This document shows positions 34,336 to 42,152 of a stretch of 64,000 bases of DNA, piece by piece; within the stretch, counting starts at the first letter, position 1; every line of letters begins with the position of its first letter. The notes under the pieces are model-generated. The model searched no databases, was not told the DNA's origin, and saw only the letters and a program-made list of their open reading frames with translations. Source of the DNA: Winogradskyella sediminis (lineage in GTDB: Bacteria > Bacteroidota > Bacteroidia > Flavobacteriales > Flavobacteriaceae). The position numbers and the translations under genes were made by a program. The DNA lies in NCBI RefSeq assembly GCF_003387355.1, contig NZ_QUNH01000001.1, forward strand, positions 258,023 to 322,022, written 5' to 3'.

Positions 34336-35595
34336 ATGAAAACACTGTTAACAATCCTATGTTTAGGTGTTGTAATGACATCCTATGCTCAAGAATTTGA
34401 AATTTCAAGCGAGTTAAGACCACGTTTTGAATACCGACATGGCTATAAAACACTTTTCCCAGACAACAGTGATGCAGCGACCCTTATATCGCAACGCACA
34501 CGCTTAAATTTAAAGTATAAAAGTGAAAAGCTCCATACCTATATCGCTTTTCAAAATGTAAGAGTTTGGGGAGATGTTGCCACCTTATCAACTTCAGATG
34601 CTAACGGGATAACTATTCACGAAGCCTGGGCTCAGCTAGTACTAAATTCTAAAATCGCTTTAAAATTAGGTAGACAAGAACTAAAATATGATGATCATAG
34701 AATATTTGGAAATGTCGGTTGGGCGCAACAAGCAAGAAGCCATGATGCTTTGATATTAACCTACCAACCCAACGCTAAAAACCAAATTGACTTCGGTTTA
34801 GCAATGAATGAAAATGCGGAAACACTTTTTGAAGAAGACTACTTGGTTAATGATTATAAAGCTTTTCAATATGTATGGTATCACACTAAATTAAACGCTG
34901 TTAGTCTTAGTTTTTTAATCTTAAATAACGGCTTAACTTATGAAGATGACAATAACGAGCAAAACGTCAATTATAACCAAACTATAGGATCTAGAGTTGC
35001 TTATAAAAACAATAGATTAGATCTGGACGCTTCTTTATATTTTCAGACTGGAAAAATTGCTGACAGTGATTTAAATGCCATCAATATAGCTGCGAATGCT
35101 TATTATAAATTGAATACCCAATTAAAAACAGGCATAGGTATTGAATATCTTTCTGGGACAGATATGAATTCAACAGAAAACACTCTAAAATCATTTAATC
35201 CATGGTTTGGAACCAATCACAAATTCAATGGTCTTATGGATTACTTTTATGTCGGAAACCATATTAATTCGGTAGGTCTTATAGATATCCATGCCAATTT
35301 AAGTTGGCAAAAACATAACGCTTCAATAGCACTAACACCTCATATATTTTCTTCAGCAGCCAAAGTGATTGACATTTCAGGTAATAAGATGAATACGAGT
35401 TTAGGCACAGAGTTAGATGTGGTTTTAGGCTATAAATGGAGTGAGACAATTAAATTTGAAGCAGGATATTCTCAACTATTTGCTACCGAAACCATGGAAG
35501 TTTTAAAAGAAGGAAACAAAGACAATAACAATAATTGGGCTTGGATTATGGTTACAATAAACCCTAGCTTATTTAAAACAACATTTAAGAATTAA
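34336..35595 (+). CDS. Alginate-export-type outer membrane porin
   Basis: 419 aa with a signal peptide (MKTLLTILCLGVVMTSYAQ). The sequence ELRPRFEYRHGY, RTRLNLKYKSEKLHTYIAFQ, KLGRQELKYDDHRIFGNVGW resembles the alginate-export/long-chain porin family. Last gene of the nirK operon, 10 bases after sco. In this context it may admit nitrite or copper across the outer membrane rather than export alginate; this is inference from location. Confidence 0.8.
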   Translation: MKTLLTILCLGVVMTSYAQEFEISSELRPRFEYRHGYKTLFPDNSDAATLISQRTRLNLKYKSEKLHTYIAFQNVRVWGDVATLSTSDANGITIHEAWAQLVLNSKIALKLGRQELKYDDHRIFGNVGWAQQARSHDALILTYQPNAKNQIDFGLAMNENAETLFEEDYLVNDYKAFQYVWYHTKLNAVSLSFLILNNGLTYEDDNNEQNVNYNQTIGSRVAYKNNRLDLDASLYFQTGKIADSDLNAINIAANAYYKLNTQLKTGIGIEYLSGTDMNSTENTLKSFNPWFGTNHKFNGLMDYFYVGNHINSVGLIDIHANLSWQKHNASIALTPHIFSSAAKVIDISGNKMNTSLGTELDVVLGYKWSETIKFEAGYSQLFATETMEVLKEGNKDNNNNWAWIMVTINPSLFKTTFKN

Positions 35596-35610
35596 AAGAG
35601 GGCACCTTTG

Positions 35611-35630
35611 GTTTTTCAATTTTGAAAAAC
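35611..35630. terminator. Convergent hairpin between porin and flavin-binding genes
   Basis: GTTTTTCAA/TTGAAAAAC, a 9-bp AT-rich stem between convergent stop codons. Weak GC content, so only a possible terminator. Confidence 0.4.
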
Positions 35631-35634
35631 TATT

Positions 35635-36084
35635 TTAATCGTGCCGTAATTTACCTGTTAACTCGTTTATATCAATTATAAAAACTACAGCGGTTTCTTC
35701 AGAATCAATTTTAGCTGAAAATTCACTTATAAAATCAAGATCGCGTAATTCTTTGCGCAACACAACATCTTTAACACCCAATGAAAATTCGTGCAACATC
35801 GCTTTTGCACTGCTCCGCTCTAACTCAATAAACTGACCATGAGCTACAACAGATTTCCAGTTGGTAATAGAATTTATCTCAGCCACCTCCAAAGCCACCG
35901 AATTATGTTGACGCAAAGCATTTAATTTATGTCCTTCACCAGAATAACAAATAATCCTATTATCTCTATAAAAATAAGTAATGGGCACCACAAAAGGATG
36001 CCCTTGATATACATACGCTAAGTGGCCAATATAATTTTGGCTCAGCAATAATTGACACGCTTCTTTATCTAAAATTTTGATCAT
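35635..36084 (-). CDS. Pyridoxamine 5'-phosphate oxidase-like flavin-binding protein
   Basis: 149 aa, one split-barrel domain: LLSQNYIGHLAYVYQGHPFVVPITYFY, CYSGEGHKLNALRQHNSVALEVAEI, WKSVVAHGQFIEL. This family binds FMN, F420 or haem and often appears in NO/oxygen stress clusters. Specific activity unknown. It lies 36 bases downstream of the usp gene on the same strand and is likely cotranscribed. Confidence 0.8.
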   Translation of the reverse strand: MIKILDKEACQLLLSQNYIGHLAYVYQGHPFVVPITYFYRDNRIICYSGEGHKLNALRQHNSVALEVAEINSITNWKSVVAHGQFIELERSSAKAMLHEFSLGVKDVVLRKELRDLDFISEFSAKIDSEETAVVFIIDINELTGKLRHD

Positions 36085-36120
36085 GACTTATACACTTTTA
36101 AACCTATTTAATGACAATCC

Positions 36121-36945
36121 TTATGGACTGTGTAAAACTAACAGTGGTAATTTCATTCTAGAACTTAACACTTTTCTTGATGAATGACTAAATAATCGCT
36201 GTAACAGCGATTTGTCTTGCGCAATAAATGCCGTCATATTAATTGGGTGAGTTTGAAGATAACATGACACTGCATAGTCTACAGGTACATCTTCAATATT
36301 AGAATAATTAACTTTCAGCAATGATAAGCGCTCTCTATCTTCTAAGGCTATTTGAACGCTTTCTTTTTCTGAAGTTACTCTAAGCACATGCATCTTAAAA
36401 TTAAAATCCTCTAAAAGATCTATAATAATATCTCGTATACTGCTCGTTAACTTACAATTTTTATTTAAAGACACCAGACATTCTGTAACAGGTAAAAACT
36501 TATAATTATTAGGCACAACGATAGTTTTGCACTTTACCTTTTCTATAACATTAATAGTATTACTTCCAAAGATCACTTCTTTTACATTAGAAGCGCCATT
36601 ACTTCCCATAACTATAAAATCGATTGAAAATTTGCTTACAGCTTGGTTAATGGCATCGGTAAACACATCATAATCTATAATAATTTCAAAATGATAATCT
36701 TGTTTATAATGGTCTTTTTTTAATTTTTCGATTAAAGTATTTAGTTTCTTCGTGGGTTTTTCAGTTATAGAATCGTGAATAGAGTGTGTAGGAGACATCA
36801 GTAAATCATCGCTAACATAACCACCTACTTTATGCACATACATCACATAAAATGTACAAGATTGAGATTCAAAAAACCGCATTGCATAAGTTATGGCATT
36901 ATTCGCATTCTCAGAAAAATCAGTAAGTAAAAGAATCTTTTTCAT
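36121..36945 (-). CDS. Universal stress protein, tandem Usp form
   Basis: 274 aa. The first Usp domain (KKILLLTDFSENANNAITYAM) includes an ATP-type loop GSNGASNVKEVIFGSNT and ends at about 145; the second domain is degenerate, lacking this loop. Usp proteins respond to starvation and anaerobiosis in many bacteria. A CRP/FNR-type site lies about 50 bases upstream (36994-37007). Confidence 0.85.
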   Translation of the reverse strand: MKKILLLTDFSENANNAITYAMRFFESQSCTFYVMYVHKVGGYVSDDLLMSPTHSIHDSITEKPTKKLNTLIEKLKKDHYKQDYHFEIIIDYDVFTDAINQAVSKFSIDFIVMGSNGASNVKEVIFGSNTINVIEKVKCKTIVVPNNYKFLPVTECLVSLNKNCKLTSSIRDIIIDLLEDFNFKMHVLRVTSEKESVQIALEDRERLSLLKVNYSNIEDVPVDYAVSCYLQTHPINMTAFIAQDKSLLQRLFSHSSRKVLSSRMKLPLLVLHSP

Positions 36946-36993
36946 AATAAATGAACTTGTTCTTAAAACTAAATAAATCCCTAAATACCCACA

Positions 36994-37007
36994 ATGACAT
37001 TAATCAT
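36994..37007. promoter_or_regulatory. CRP/FNR-type site upstream of usp
   Basis: ATGACATTAATCAT, TGA-N6-TCA, same spacing and half-sites as the nirK site at 31318-31337. Placed about 49 bases before the usp start on the minus strand. Confidence 0.45.
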
Positions 37008-37018
37008 GTATTGCATCT

Positions 37019-37480
37019 CTACTTCCAAAACACATCAGTTTCATTGTCTTTAAAATTTTCAGGTTGATGTATATTCTCAATAAGACGCAACTGAGCTTCT
37101 GTAGCTTTATTCTGAATTTCTGGAAAAAGAATCCGTTCTTCAAAACGAATGTGTTGTTCTAGTTCTTCTTCAATTTTACTCAGCGTTTTTAAATCATCTC
37201 CTTTATAATTGAACAACCGCTCTAGGCGTCTGTGATCTGCTAAAGCTCGTTTCACCAACTCGTTTTCAGAATTTAAAATCGAAAAGACATGTGATTCTTC
37301 TAATTCAAAATGAAACACTAAATGATTTTCAAAAAACCAAGTAGCATAATGCCTAATACGTTTAGGGTCGATATCTTTACTAAATCCGGCTCTAATTTTC
37401 CATGATAATAACAAACCGTGATGATGTTCTCGGCTTAGAGGCTGAAGTGCTTTATGACGCTTTTGAGGTTTTAGTGACAT
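37019..37480 (-). CDS. Hemerythrin-domain protein
   Basis: 153 aa, helical HHE-type protein. Candidate di-iron ligands: LSREHHHGLLL, HLVFHFELEESHVF, HRRLERLF and HIRFEERILFPEI. Hemerythrin-like proteins bind O2 or NO or sense redox. Its first 29 bases overlap the 3' end of the upstream membrane-protein gene, indicating translational coupling. In context it is probably an NO/oxygen-binding accessory to the Ric system. Confidence 0.85.
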   Translation of the reverse strand: MSLKPQKRHKALQPLSREHHHGLLLSWKIRAGFSKDIDPKRIRHYATWFFENHLVFHFELEESHVFSILNSENELVKRALADHRRLERLFNYKGDDLKTLSKIEEELEQHIRFEERILFPEIQNKATEAQLRLIENIHQPENFKDNETDVFWK

Positions 37481-38663
37481 ATATTTTATGTTTAATCATA
37501 TTTAATAAGATAAATCCAATCCCTACAGGCAACAAAATGCTACATAGAAATAATAGCTTGTAATAATACGGAAGCATCCCACTACCGCTGTAAAACATTA
37601 CTCCCTGAATTAACAATAGGAATTCGGTGAATACAAAACCTAAAAGAAAGCTATAGACACCTATACTTAAGGTTTTAGAAATAGTAACTAAGTCGCTTTT
37701 TAAAATAAAAGCAAATAAAAATCCTGAAATCACACCTAACATAAGCAAGTGTATAAACCCAATTACAAAGTTTTGATGATAATAAACAACTGTAGAAAAC
37801 TGAGGTAAAATAGAAACTGATTGAAACAGTACTTTTAATATAAAACAAACAAGTGCAAAACGATACATATGGCTCACCAGCTTATTTGCATTAAAAAAAA
37901 TCAAATTTTTATTCTGTTTTACAAGTTGTAAAAATTTATAAAGCGCCATAATTTGAAGTGTCACTCCCACTCCATTAATCCAAAGCAGACCTCGATAAGA
38001 TGCAAACCACTGTACTGGCAATGCAAACGTTAAGATGGTTGATACGATTAACAATGAATAGAATTGCCGGAACGTTTTAGAGTGTTTTACTTTTAATACA
38101 TGAAAAAACACCGCGATAACACCAATTAAAAACCAACCATTAAACTGAAAATGCAAAAAGAACTGTATCGCAATATGATAGAACGAAGACGCTGCGCCAG
38201 ATATTGCAACAGCTGGTCCTAAACACCATACACCAATAGTAGATATAACCATGAATATGAGTGATGATTTTATGAGTTTTTCAGTTACTGAAGAAATAGT
38301 TTTAAGATGTTTCCAAATGAGATACACAAAATAATAGCTACAAAAAATATGTAATGTTGAAAAAGTTATTGAAACCGCAGCATATCCCTGTATTGGGAAA
38401 CTAATCATCATACCGACCACAGCAACTTCTGTTAGCCAAAATAAGCGCGCAAAACTCTTAGATTTATCCGGAACCACGTAATGAACAAAAAGCGTAAACA
38501 CCATTAAATACACCCAACCTAACATTGCAACATGAGAGTGTGCATGCGTTAAAAATCTATAATTTAAACCTATAGATTCTAAAAACGAAAAACGCAATGC
38601 TAAGCCCATTAAAGCAGCAATTAAAAAATTAATTAAACATATAATGACTAATTTTTTGGGCAT
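37452..38663 (-). CDS. 12-helix membrane protein resembling haem-copper oxidase/NnrS-like proteins
   Basis: 403 aa with about 11-12 hydrophobic helices. Conserved His-rich segments THAHSHVAMLGWVY, STLHIFCSYYF, FYHIAIQFFLHFQFNGW, VFFH and FIHLLMLG resemble the haem ligands of oxidase/NO-reductase subunit I and NnrS-type proteins, but no copper/active-site Tyr pattern or second subunit is present. It sits between hemerythrin (29-base overlap) and ric, so a role in NO handling is likely. Family assignment is uncertain. Confidence 0.6.
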   Translation of the reverse strand: MPKKLVIICLINFLIAALMGLALRFSFLESIGLNYRFLTHAHSHVAMLGWVYLMVFTLFVHYVVPDKSKSFARLFWLTEVAVVGMMISFPIQGYAAVSITFSTLHIFCSYYFVYLIWKHLKTISSVTEKLIKSSLIFMVISTIGVWCLGPAVAISGAASSFYHIAIQFFLHFQFNGWFLIGVIAVFFHVLKVKHSKTFRQFYSLLIVSTILTFALPVQWFASYRGLLWINGVGVTLQIMALYKFLQLVKQNKNLIFFNANKLVSHMYRFALVCFILKVLFQSVSILPQFSTVVYYHQNFVIGFIHLLMLGVISGFLFAFILKSDLVTISKTLSIGVYSFLLGFVFTEFLLLIQGVMFYSGSGMLPYYYKLLFLCSILLPVGIGFILLNMIKHKIYVTKTSKAS

Positions 38664-38775
38664 TATTTTTTTAGGTTATGAAATAGAAATATAAGTACTA
38701 CAAAATGAAAACCCCAAAAAGTTATGGACTAACATCTCAGGATTTTCAAAACTTAGAAATAAAAAAGGATTGCTA

Positions 38776-39507
38776 TTAACCAAATTGTCGCTCTAATTTT
38801 ATAGCCTTAGGAAATAGAATATTATTCTCTAAATGAATGTGTAGGTGCAAATCCTTTTCAAATTCCTCTAACATGGCATATGTTACTTTATAAGTATTAC
38901 AAGCATCTGCAGGCGGAGAATAGTTATTAGTTAGTTCGTCTATCTCTCTAAAACGCGCACCTTCGTTATCATGTTCTTCCATCATCATGGCAATAGGATT
39001 TTCTACCGTGCCAAATTGAGGAGATTGCACAACATCATTGTCCAATTGGGCTTTAACCATTTTTTTTATAAAAGGAAATAAGATAAGTTCTTCTTTCTTC
39101 ATGTGCGATGCTAATTCGCCAGAAGACACAGTGAATAGTTCATTGATTTTAAATAATTCAGGATGACGCTCTCCATGAACTTTACAAAGCTTTTCTAAAA
39201 ACTGACGTAGAACTGGTATTTTTTCTTCTACATATCTGTGATGTTTCTTTTCAATATACTCTGCCAATAAATCTATTGGCCATGCTTTATAATCAATCGT
39301 TTCTCCTCCCTTAGAATCTAAAACCGCATTGAGTTCATCTATGAGTACAGTACTGTCAATACCCTTTTTAATACAAGCCTCCTCTACTGTTCTGTGACCT
39401 TGACAACAAAAATCTATTTTATATTTAGAAAAAATCGCTGCAGTTCTAAAATCTTCGGCAACAAATTGCCCTATTTCTTTGAGTGTGTTTTTTTGAAGTG
39501 TTTCCAT
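38776..39507 (-). CDS. ric: Iron-sulfur cluster repair di-iron protein (Ric/ScdA/YtfE)
   Basis: 243 aa from the ATG at 39507; a longer frame to 39549 would run through the operator. The N-terminal ScdA_N motif is FSKYKIDFCCQGHRTVEEAC. The hemerythrin-like di-iron domain includes KKHHRYVEEKIPVL, HMKKEELILFPF, MMMEEHDNEGARF and HLHIHLENNILFPK. It repairs Fe-S clusters damaged by NO. A palindromic operator precedes it (39523-39536), and the Rrf2 regulator is immediately upstream. Confidence 0.93.
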   Translation of the reverse strand: METLQKNTLKEIGQFVAEDFRTAAIFSKYKIDFCCQGHRTVEEACIKKGIDSTVLIDELNAVLDSKGGETIDYKAWPIDLLAEYIEKKHHRYVEEKIPVLRQFLEKLCKVHGERHPELFKINELFTVSSGELASHMKKEELILFPFIKKMVKAQLDNDVVQSPQFGTVENPIAMMMEEHDNEGARFREIDELTNNYSPPADACNTYKVTYAMLEEFEKDLHLHIHLENNILFPKAIKLERQFG

Positions 39508-39522
39508 ATTATTTTTTATTTC

Positions 39523-39536
39523 GGATAATATTATCC
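39523..39536. promoter_or_regulatory. Rrf2-type palindromic operator upstream of ric
   Basis: GGATAATATTATCC is a perfect 14-bp palindrome, 16 bases before the ric ATG at 39507. Shares its core with the sites at 31299 and 40032. Confidence 0.6.
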
Positions 39537-39556
39537 TATTTGTATTCAAATTTTTT

Positions 39557-39991
39557 TTAGAGCTTTAAGAATGTAACTCCCGATTTTATATCTAAAGCTA
39601 ATTGCTCTAAACTCGTATTTTCTAACATAGCTCTCAGCTCCTCTCTAACCACCTTAAACTTGTTATGAACAGGGCACGGACGGTTTTCATCGCAAGTATG
39701 TAATCCTAGCCCACAACCTTTATAAATACTATCACCATCAATGGCATAGACGATTTGCGATAGCTTTGTTTTCGCTATTTTATCTTTATCTATTTCAAAA
39801 CCACCGTGAGCGCCTCTCACAGATTTTACAACGTTATGTCTTACTAAAGCTTGTAGAATTTTAGCCGTAAATGCCTGAGGAGAATCTATCTCTTCTGAAA
39901 TTTCCTTAGGGCTTACTCTCCTATTCTCAAAGGAATTTATAGCAATAAATATCGCTGCCTTAATTCCATACTCACACGCTTTTGAAAACAT
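39557..39991 (-). CDS. Rrf2-family transcriptional regulator (NsrR-like)
   Basis: 144 aa from the ATG at 39991 (MFSKACEYGIKAAIFIA, the standard Rrf2 start; a longer frame reaches 40015). Winged HTH with SPKEISEEIDSPQAFTAKIL and the wing KSVRGAHGGFEI. Three cysteines (GCGLGLHTCDENRPCP; C-x6-C-x5-C) fit an Fe-S sensor as in NsrR or IscR. The genomic context, with ric, nirK and hemerythrin, points to NO sensing. A 26-bp palindrome upstream (40032-40057) suggests autoregulation. Confidence 0.88.
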   Translation of the reverse strand: MFSKACEYGIKAAIFIAINSFENRRVSPKEISEEIDSPQAFTAKILQALVRHNVVKSVRGAHGGFEIDKDKIAKTKLSQIVYAIDGDSIYKGCGLGLHTCDENRPCPVHNKFKVVREELRAMLENTSLEQLALDIKSGVTFLKL

Positions 39992-40031
39992 TTTGACTGT
40001 TATTTTGAATAACAAAAATACAATTATTTTT

Positions 40032-40057
40032 TATATAGGACAATATTATCCTATATA
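40032..40057. promoter_or_regulatory. 26-bp palindrome upstream of the Rrf2 gene
   Basis: Symmetric around 40044/40045 with a single mismatched pair; the core is TAGGACAATATTATCCTA. The longest of three related sites, 41 bases before the Rrf2 start codon. Confidence 0.6.
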
Positions 40058-40065
40058 AATCGCTT

Positions 40066-40416
40066 TTAAGAATATTTAGATTTATACCATACCTTCTGCC
40101 ATTCGCGCTGTAAGATAATAAACGTAACGTCTTCAGATAACTTTATAACATCGCTACCATCTAACGCTTTAATTTTAGCTTCGGGTACATCTACTATATA
40201 AAGTAGATTTAGATAATCTGAAAATTTAGAATTTATGAGATTAAAAATAGTCTCTTGAAACACTAATTTTAGACTAGTTGGCAATGTCTCTACATCAAAT
40301 TCTAAATCGATATTAGCGTAAAGCAAATCCTTATTGAGTTGAATAATAAGTTTTTTATATAACTGTAGTGTTTCTGCTTCAAGAATTAAATCTTCAAAAT
40401 TTGATGGTAAATTCAT
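40066..40416 (-). CDS. Hypothetical protein downstream of the polyprenyl synthase
   Basis: 116 aa, mostly helical and acidic N-terminus (NFEDLILEAETLQLYKKLIIQL) with a compact C-terminal part ending in basic residues (EWQKVWYKSKYS). No signal peptide or membrane segment. Family not recognised. It starts 6 bases after the polyprenyl synthase gene, so it is likely cotranscribed with it. Confidence 0.65.
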   Translation of the reverse strand: MNLPSNFEDLILEAETLQLYKKLIIQLNKDLLYANIDLEFDVETLPTSLKLVFQETIFNLINSKFSDYLNLLYIVDVPEAKIKALDGSDVIKLSEDVTFIILQREWQKVWYKSKYS

Positions 40417-40422
40417 TGGGCC

Positions 40423-41397
40423 TTAAACGCGTCTAGTCATTAATTGTTCGCCAAATAATCGTAGTGATTGCTTTTTATCATTAGAGATTTGAAGTGTTTC
40501 TAAAACATCAAACGCCTTATTGGTATAGTTTTTTACCGCCTGTTGCGTAGCTTCCGCTGCACCAGAGGAATTAAATAACGTTTTAACTTTTTCTACTTTA
40601 TCGGCATTAGACAGATTTGACTGAGACATAAACGCTTGTAAGTTTGCACCATTGTCAGTAGTGCCTAACTCCAAAGTTTTTAGATATAAATACGTTTTTT
40701 TATTTTCAATAATATCTCCACCAACTTGTTTGCCAAACGTTTCAGGATTGCCAAAGGCATCTAAATAATCGTCTTGCAACTGAAAAGCGATACCTAGAAG
40801 GCGTCCAAAATTATAAATAGCTTTTTGATCCTCAACAGAAGCTCTAGCTACAATAGCACCCATTTGCATAGCTGCACCAACCAAAACAGCTGTTTTACAT
40901 TCAATCATTTTTAGATATTCAGCAATTGTAACATCTTCACGTGTTTCAAAATCGATATCATATTGCTGCCCTTCACACACCTCTAAGGCGGTTTTACTAA
41001 ATAGCTTTGCTAAATTTTGAAAGGTCTCGGCATCATAGTTCTCAAATAACTGATAGGCCATAATTAACATAGCATCACCAGAAAGAATTCCGGTATTTAA
41101 ATCCCATTTTTCATGAACCGTTTGTTTCCCGCGTCTCAATGGTGCATCGTCCATAATATCATCATGTACTAAAGAAAAATTATGGAATACCTCTATAGAT
41201 AAAGCGGCATCCAATGCGTTCTCCGTAGTTTCGCCAAAGACCTCAGCCGCCATTAATGTTAAAATAGGTCGTAATCGTTTTCCTCCTAATTCTAAAATAT
41301 AATTAACAGGATTGTATAAATTTTTAGGTTCTCTATCTACTGTAAAACTTTCCAAATACTTTAGAAAGGACTTTTGGTACTTCTCAATATGTTCCAT
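40423..41397 (-). CDS. Polyprenyl (geranylgeranyl/farnesyl-type) diphosphate synthase
   Basis: 324 aa from the ATG at 41397 (an in-frame ATG at 41415 is possible). Trans-prenyltransferase with both Asp-rich motifs: FARM HDDIMDDAPLRRG and SARM QLQDDYLDAFGN, plus GGKRLRP at about 48. It extends isoprenoid chains for menaquinone, carotenoids or lipid carriers. Bulky residues before the FARM (FSLVHDD) set chain length, but the product cannot be told by eye. Confidence 0.9.
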   Translation of the reverse strand: MEHIEKYQKSFLKYLESFTVDREPKNLYNPVNYILELGGKRLRPILTLMAAEVFGETTENALDAALSIEVFHNFSLVHDDIMDDAPLRRGKQTVHEKWDLNTGILSGDAMLIMAYQLFENYDAETFQNLAKLFSKTALEVCEGQQYDIDFETREDVTIAEYLKMIECKTAVLVGAAMQMGAIVARASVEDQKAIYNFGRLLGIAFQLQDDYLDAFGNPETFGKQVGGDIIENKKTYLYLKTLELGTTDNGANLQAFMSQSNLSNADKVEKVKTLFNSSGAAEATQQAVKNYTNKAFDVLETLQISNDKKQSLRLFGEQLMTRRV

Positions 41398-41466
41398 AAG
41401 ACAAAAATAATGCATTAAACATATTTTAAACTAATGTTAGCGGTGTTAAAAAATCATTAAAACTTT

Positions 41467-41494
41467 GGAAACTTTTTTGGTTTTTAAAGTTTCC
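41467..41494. promoter_or_regulatory. Inverted repeat, probable operator of the TetR gene
   Basis: GGAAACTTT (41467-41475) and AAAGTTTCC (41486-41494) are perfect inverted repeats with a 10-base spacer, lying just upstream of the -7 element and covering the -33 region. This is the usual place for TetR-type autorepression. Confidence 0.55.
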
Positions 41495-41499
41495 TGCCG

Positions 41500-41507
41500 T
41501 AGTTTTG
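41500..41507 (+). promoter_or_regulatory. -7 element TAGTTTTG for the tetR-tolC-hlyD-RND operon
   Basis: Full TAnnTTTG match, 40 bases before the TetR ATG at 41547 and directly after the inverted repeat. Confidence 0.6.
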
Positions 41508-41546
41508 CCCTCGTTAATGCGACAACCAAATCGCGAAGTACCACTA

Positions 41547-42149
41547 ATGAAAGATAAAATTATAATAAAATCCACTGAATTGTTCCTAAACTTAGGGTTT
41601 AAGAGTGTCACCATGGATGATATTGCAAATGAAATGGGTATTTCTAAAAAAACCATTTACCAACATTTTCAGAATAAAACTAAATTAGTAGAAGCCACTG
41701 CTATGTATGTTTTTGAAAAAATTTCAACTGGTATAGATTGTATTTGCAATCTCAATCAAAATCCGATAGAAGAAATTTATGAGATAAAACGATTTGTAAT
41801 GTTGAATCTAAAAGACGAAAAATCGTCTCCACAGTATCAACTTCAAAAGTACTATCCAAAAATCTATGCATCATTAAAAGGCAAACAATTTGAAAAGATG
41901 ATTAATTGCGTTACGCGCAATTTAGAACGTGGTGTAAGTCTGCAACTTTACAGAGACACTATAGATGTAGATTTTATAGCGCGTATGTACTTTAATGGTA
42001 TGCTTTCTTTAAAGGATCAGACTATTTTTCCACGCGATACATATACTATGAAAGACCTCATGAATAATTATATAGAATACCATGTAAGAGGCATTTGCTC
42101 AACCAAAGGATTAGAAACACTAACAGAATTAAATTCCAACCTCGAATAA
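41547..42149 (+). CDS. TetR-family transcriptional regulator
   Basis: 200 aa from the ATG at 41547 (MKDKIIIKSTELFLNLGFKS); a longer frame from 41505 starts inside the promoter. The N-terminal HTH is VTMDDIANEMGISKKTIYQHFQNKTKL. First gene of an efflux operon: tolC begins 3 bases after its stop. It probably represses its own operon through the inverted repeat at 41467-41494. The inducer is unknown. Confidence 0.92.
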   Translation: MKDKIIIKSTELFLNLGFKSVTMDDIANEMGISKKTIYQHFQNKTKLVEATAMYVFEKISTGIDCICNLNQNPIEEIYEIKRFVMLNLKDEKSSPQYQLQKYYPKIYASLKGKQFEKMINCVTRNLERGVSLQLYRDTIDVDFIARMYFNGMLSLKDQTIFPRDTYTMKDLMNNYIEYHVRGICSTKGLETLTELNSNLE

Positions 42150-42152
42150 CCT

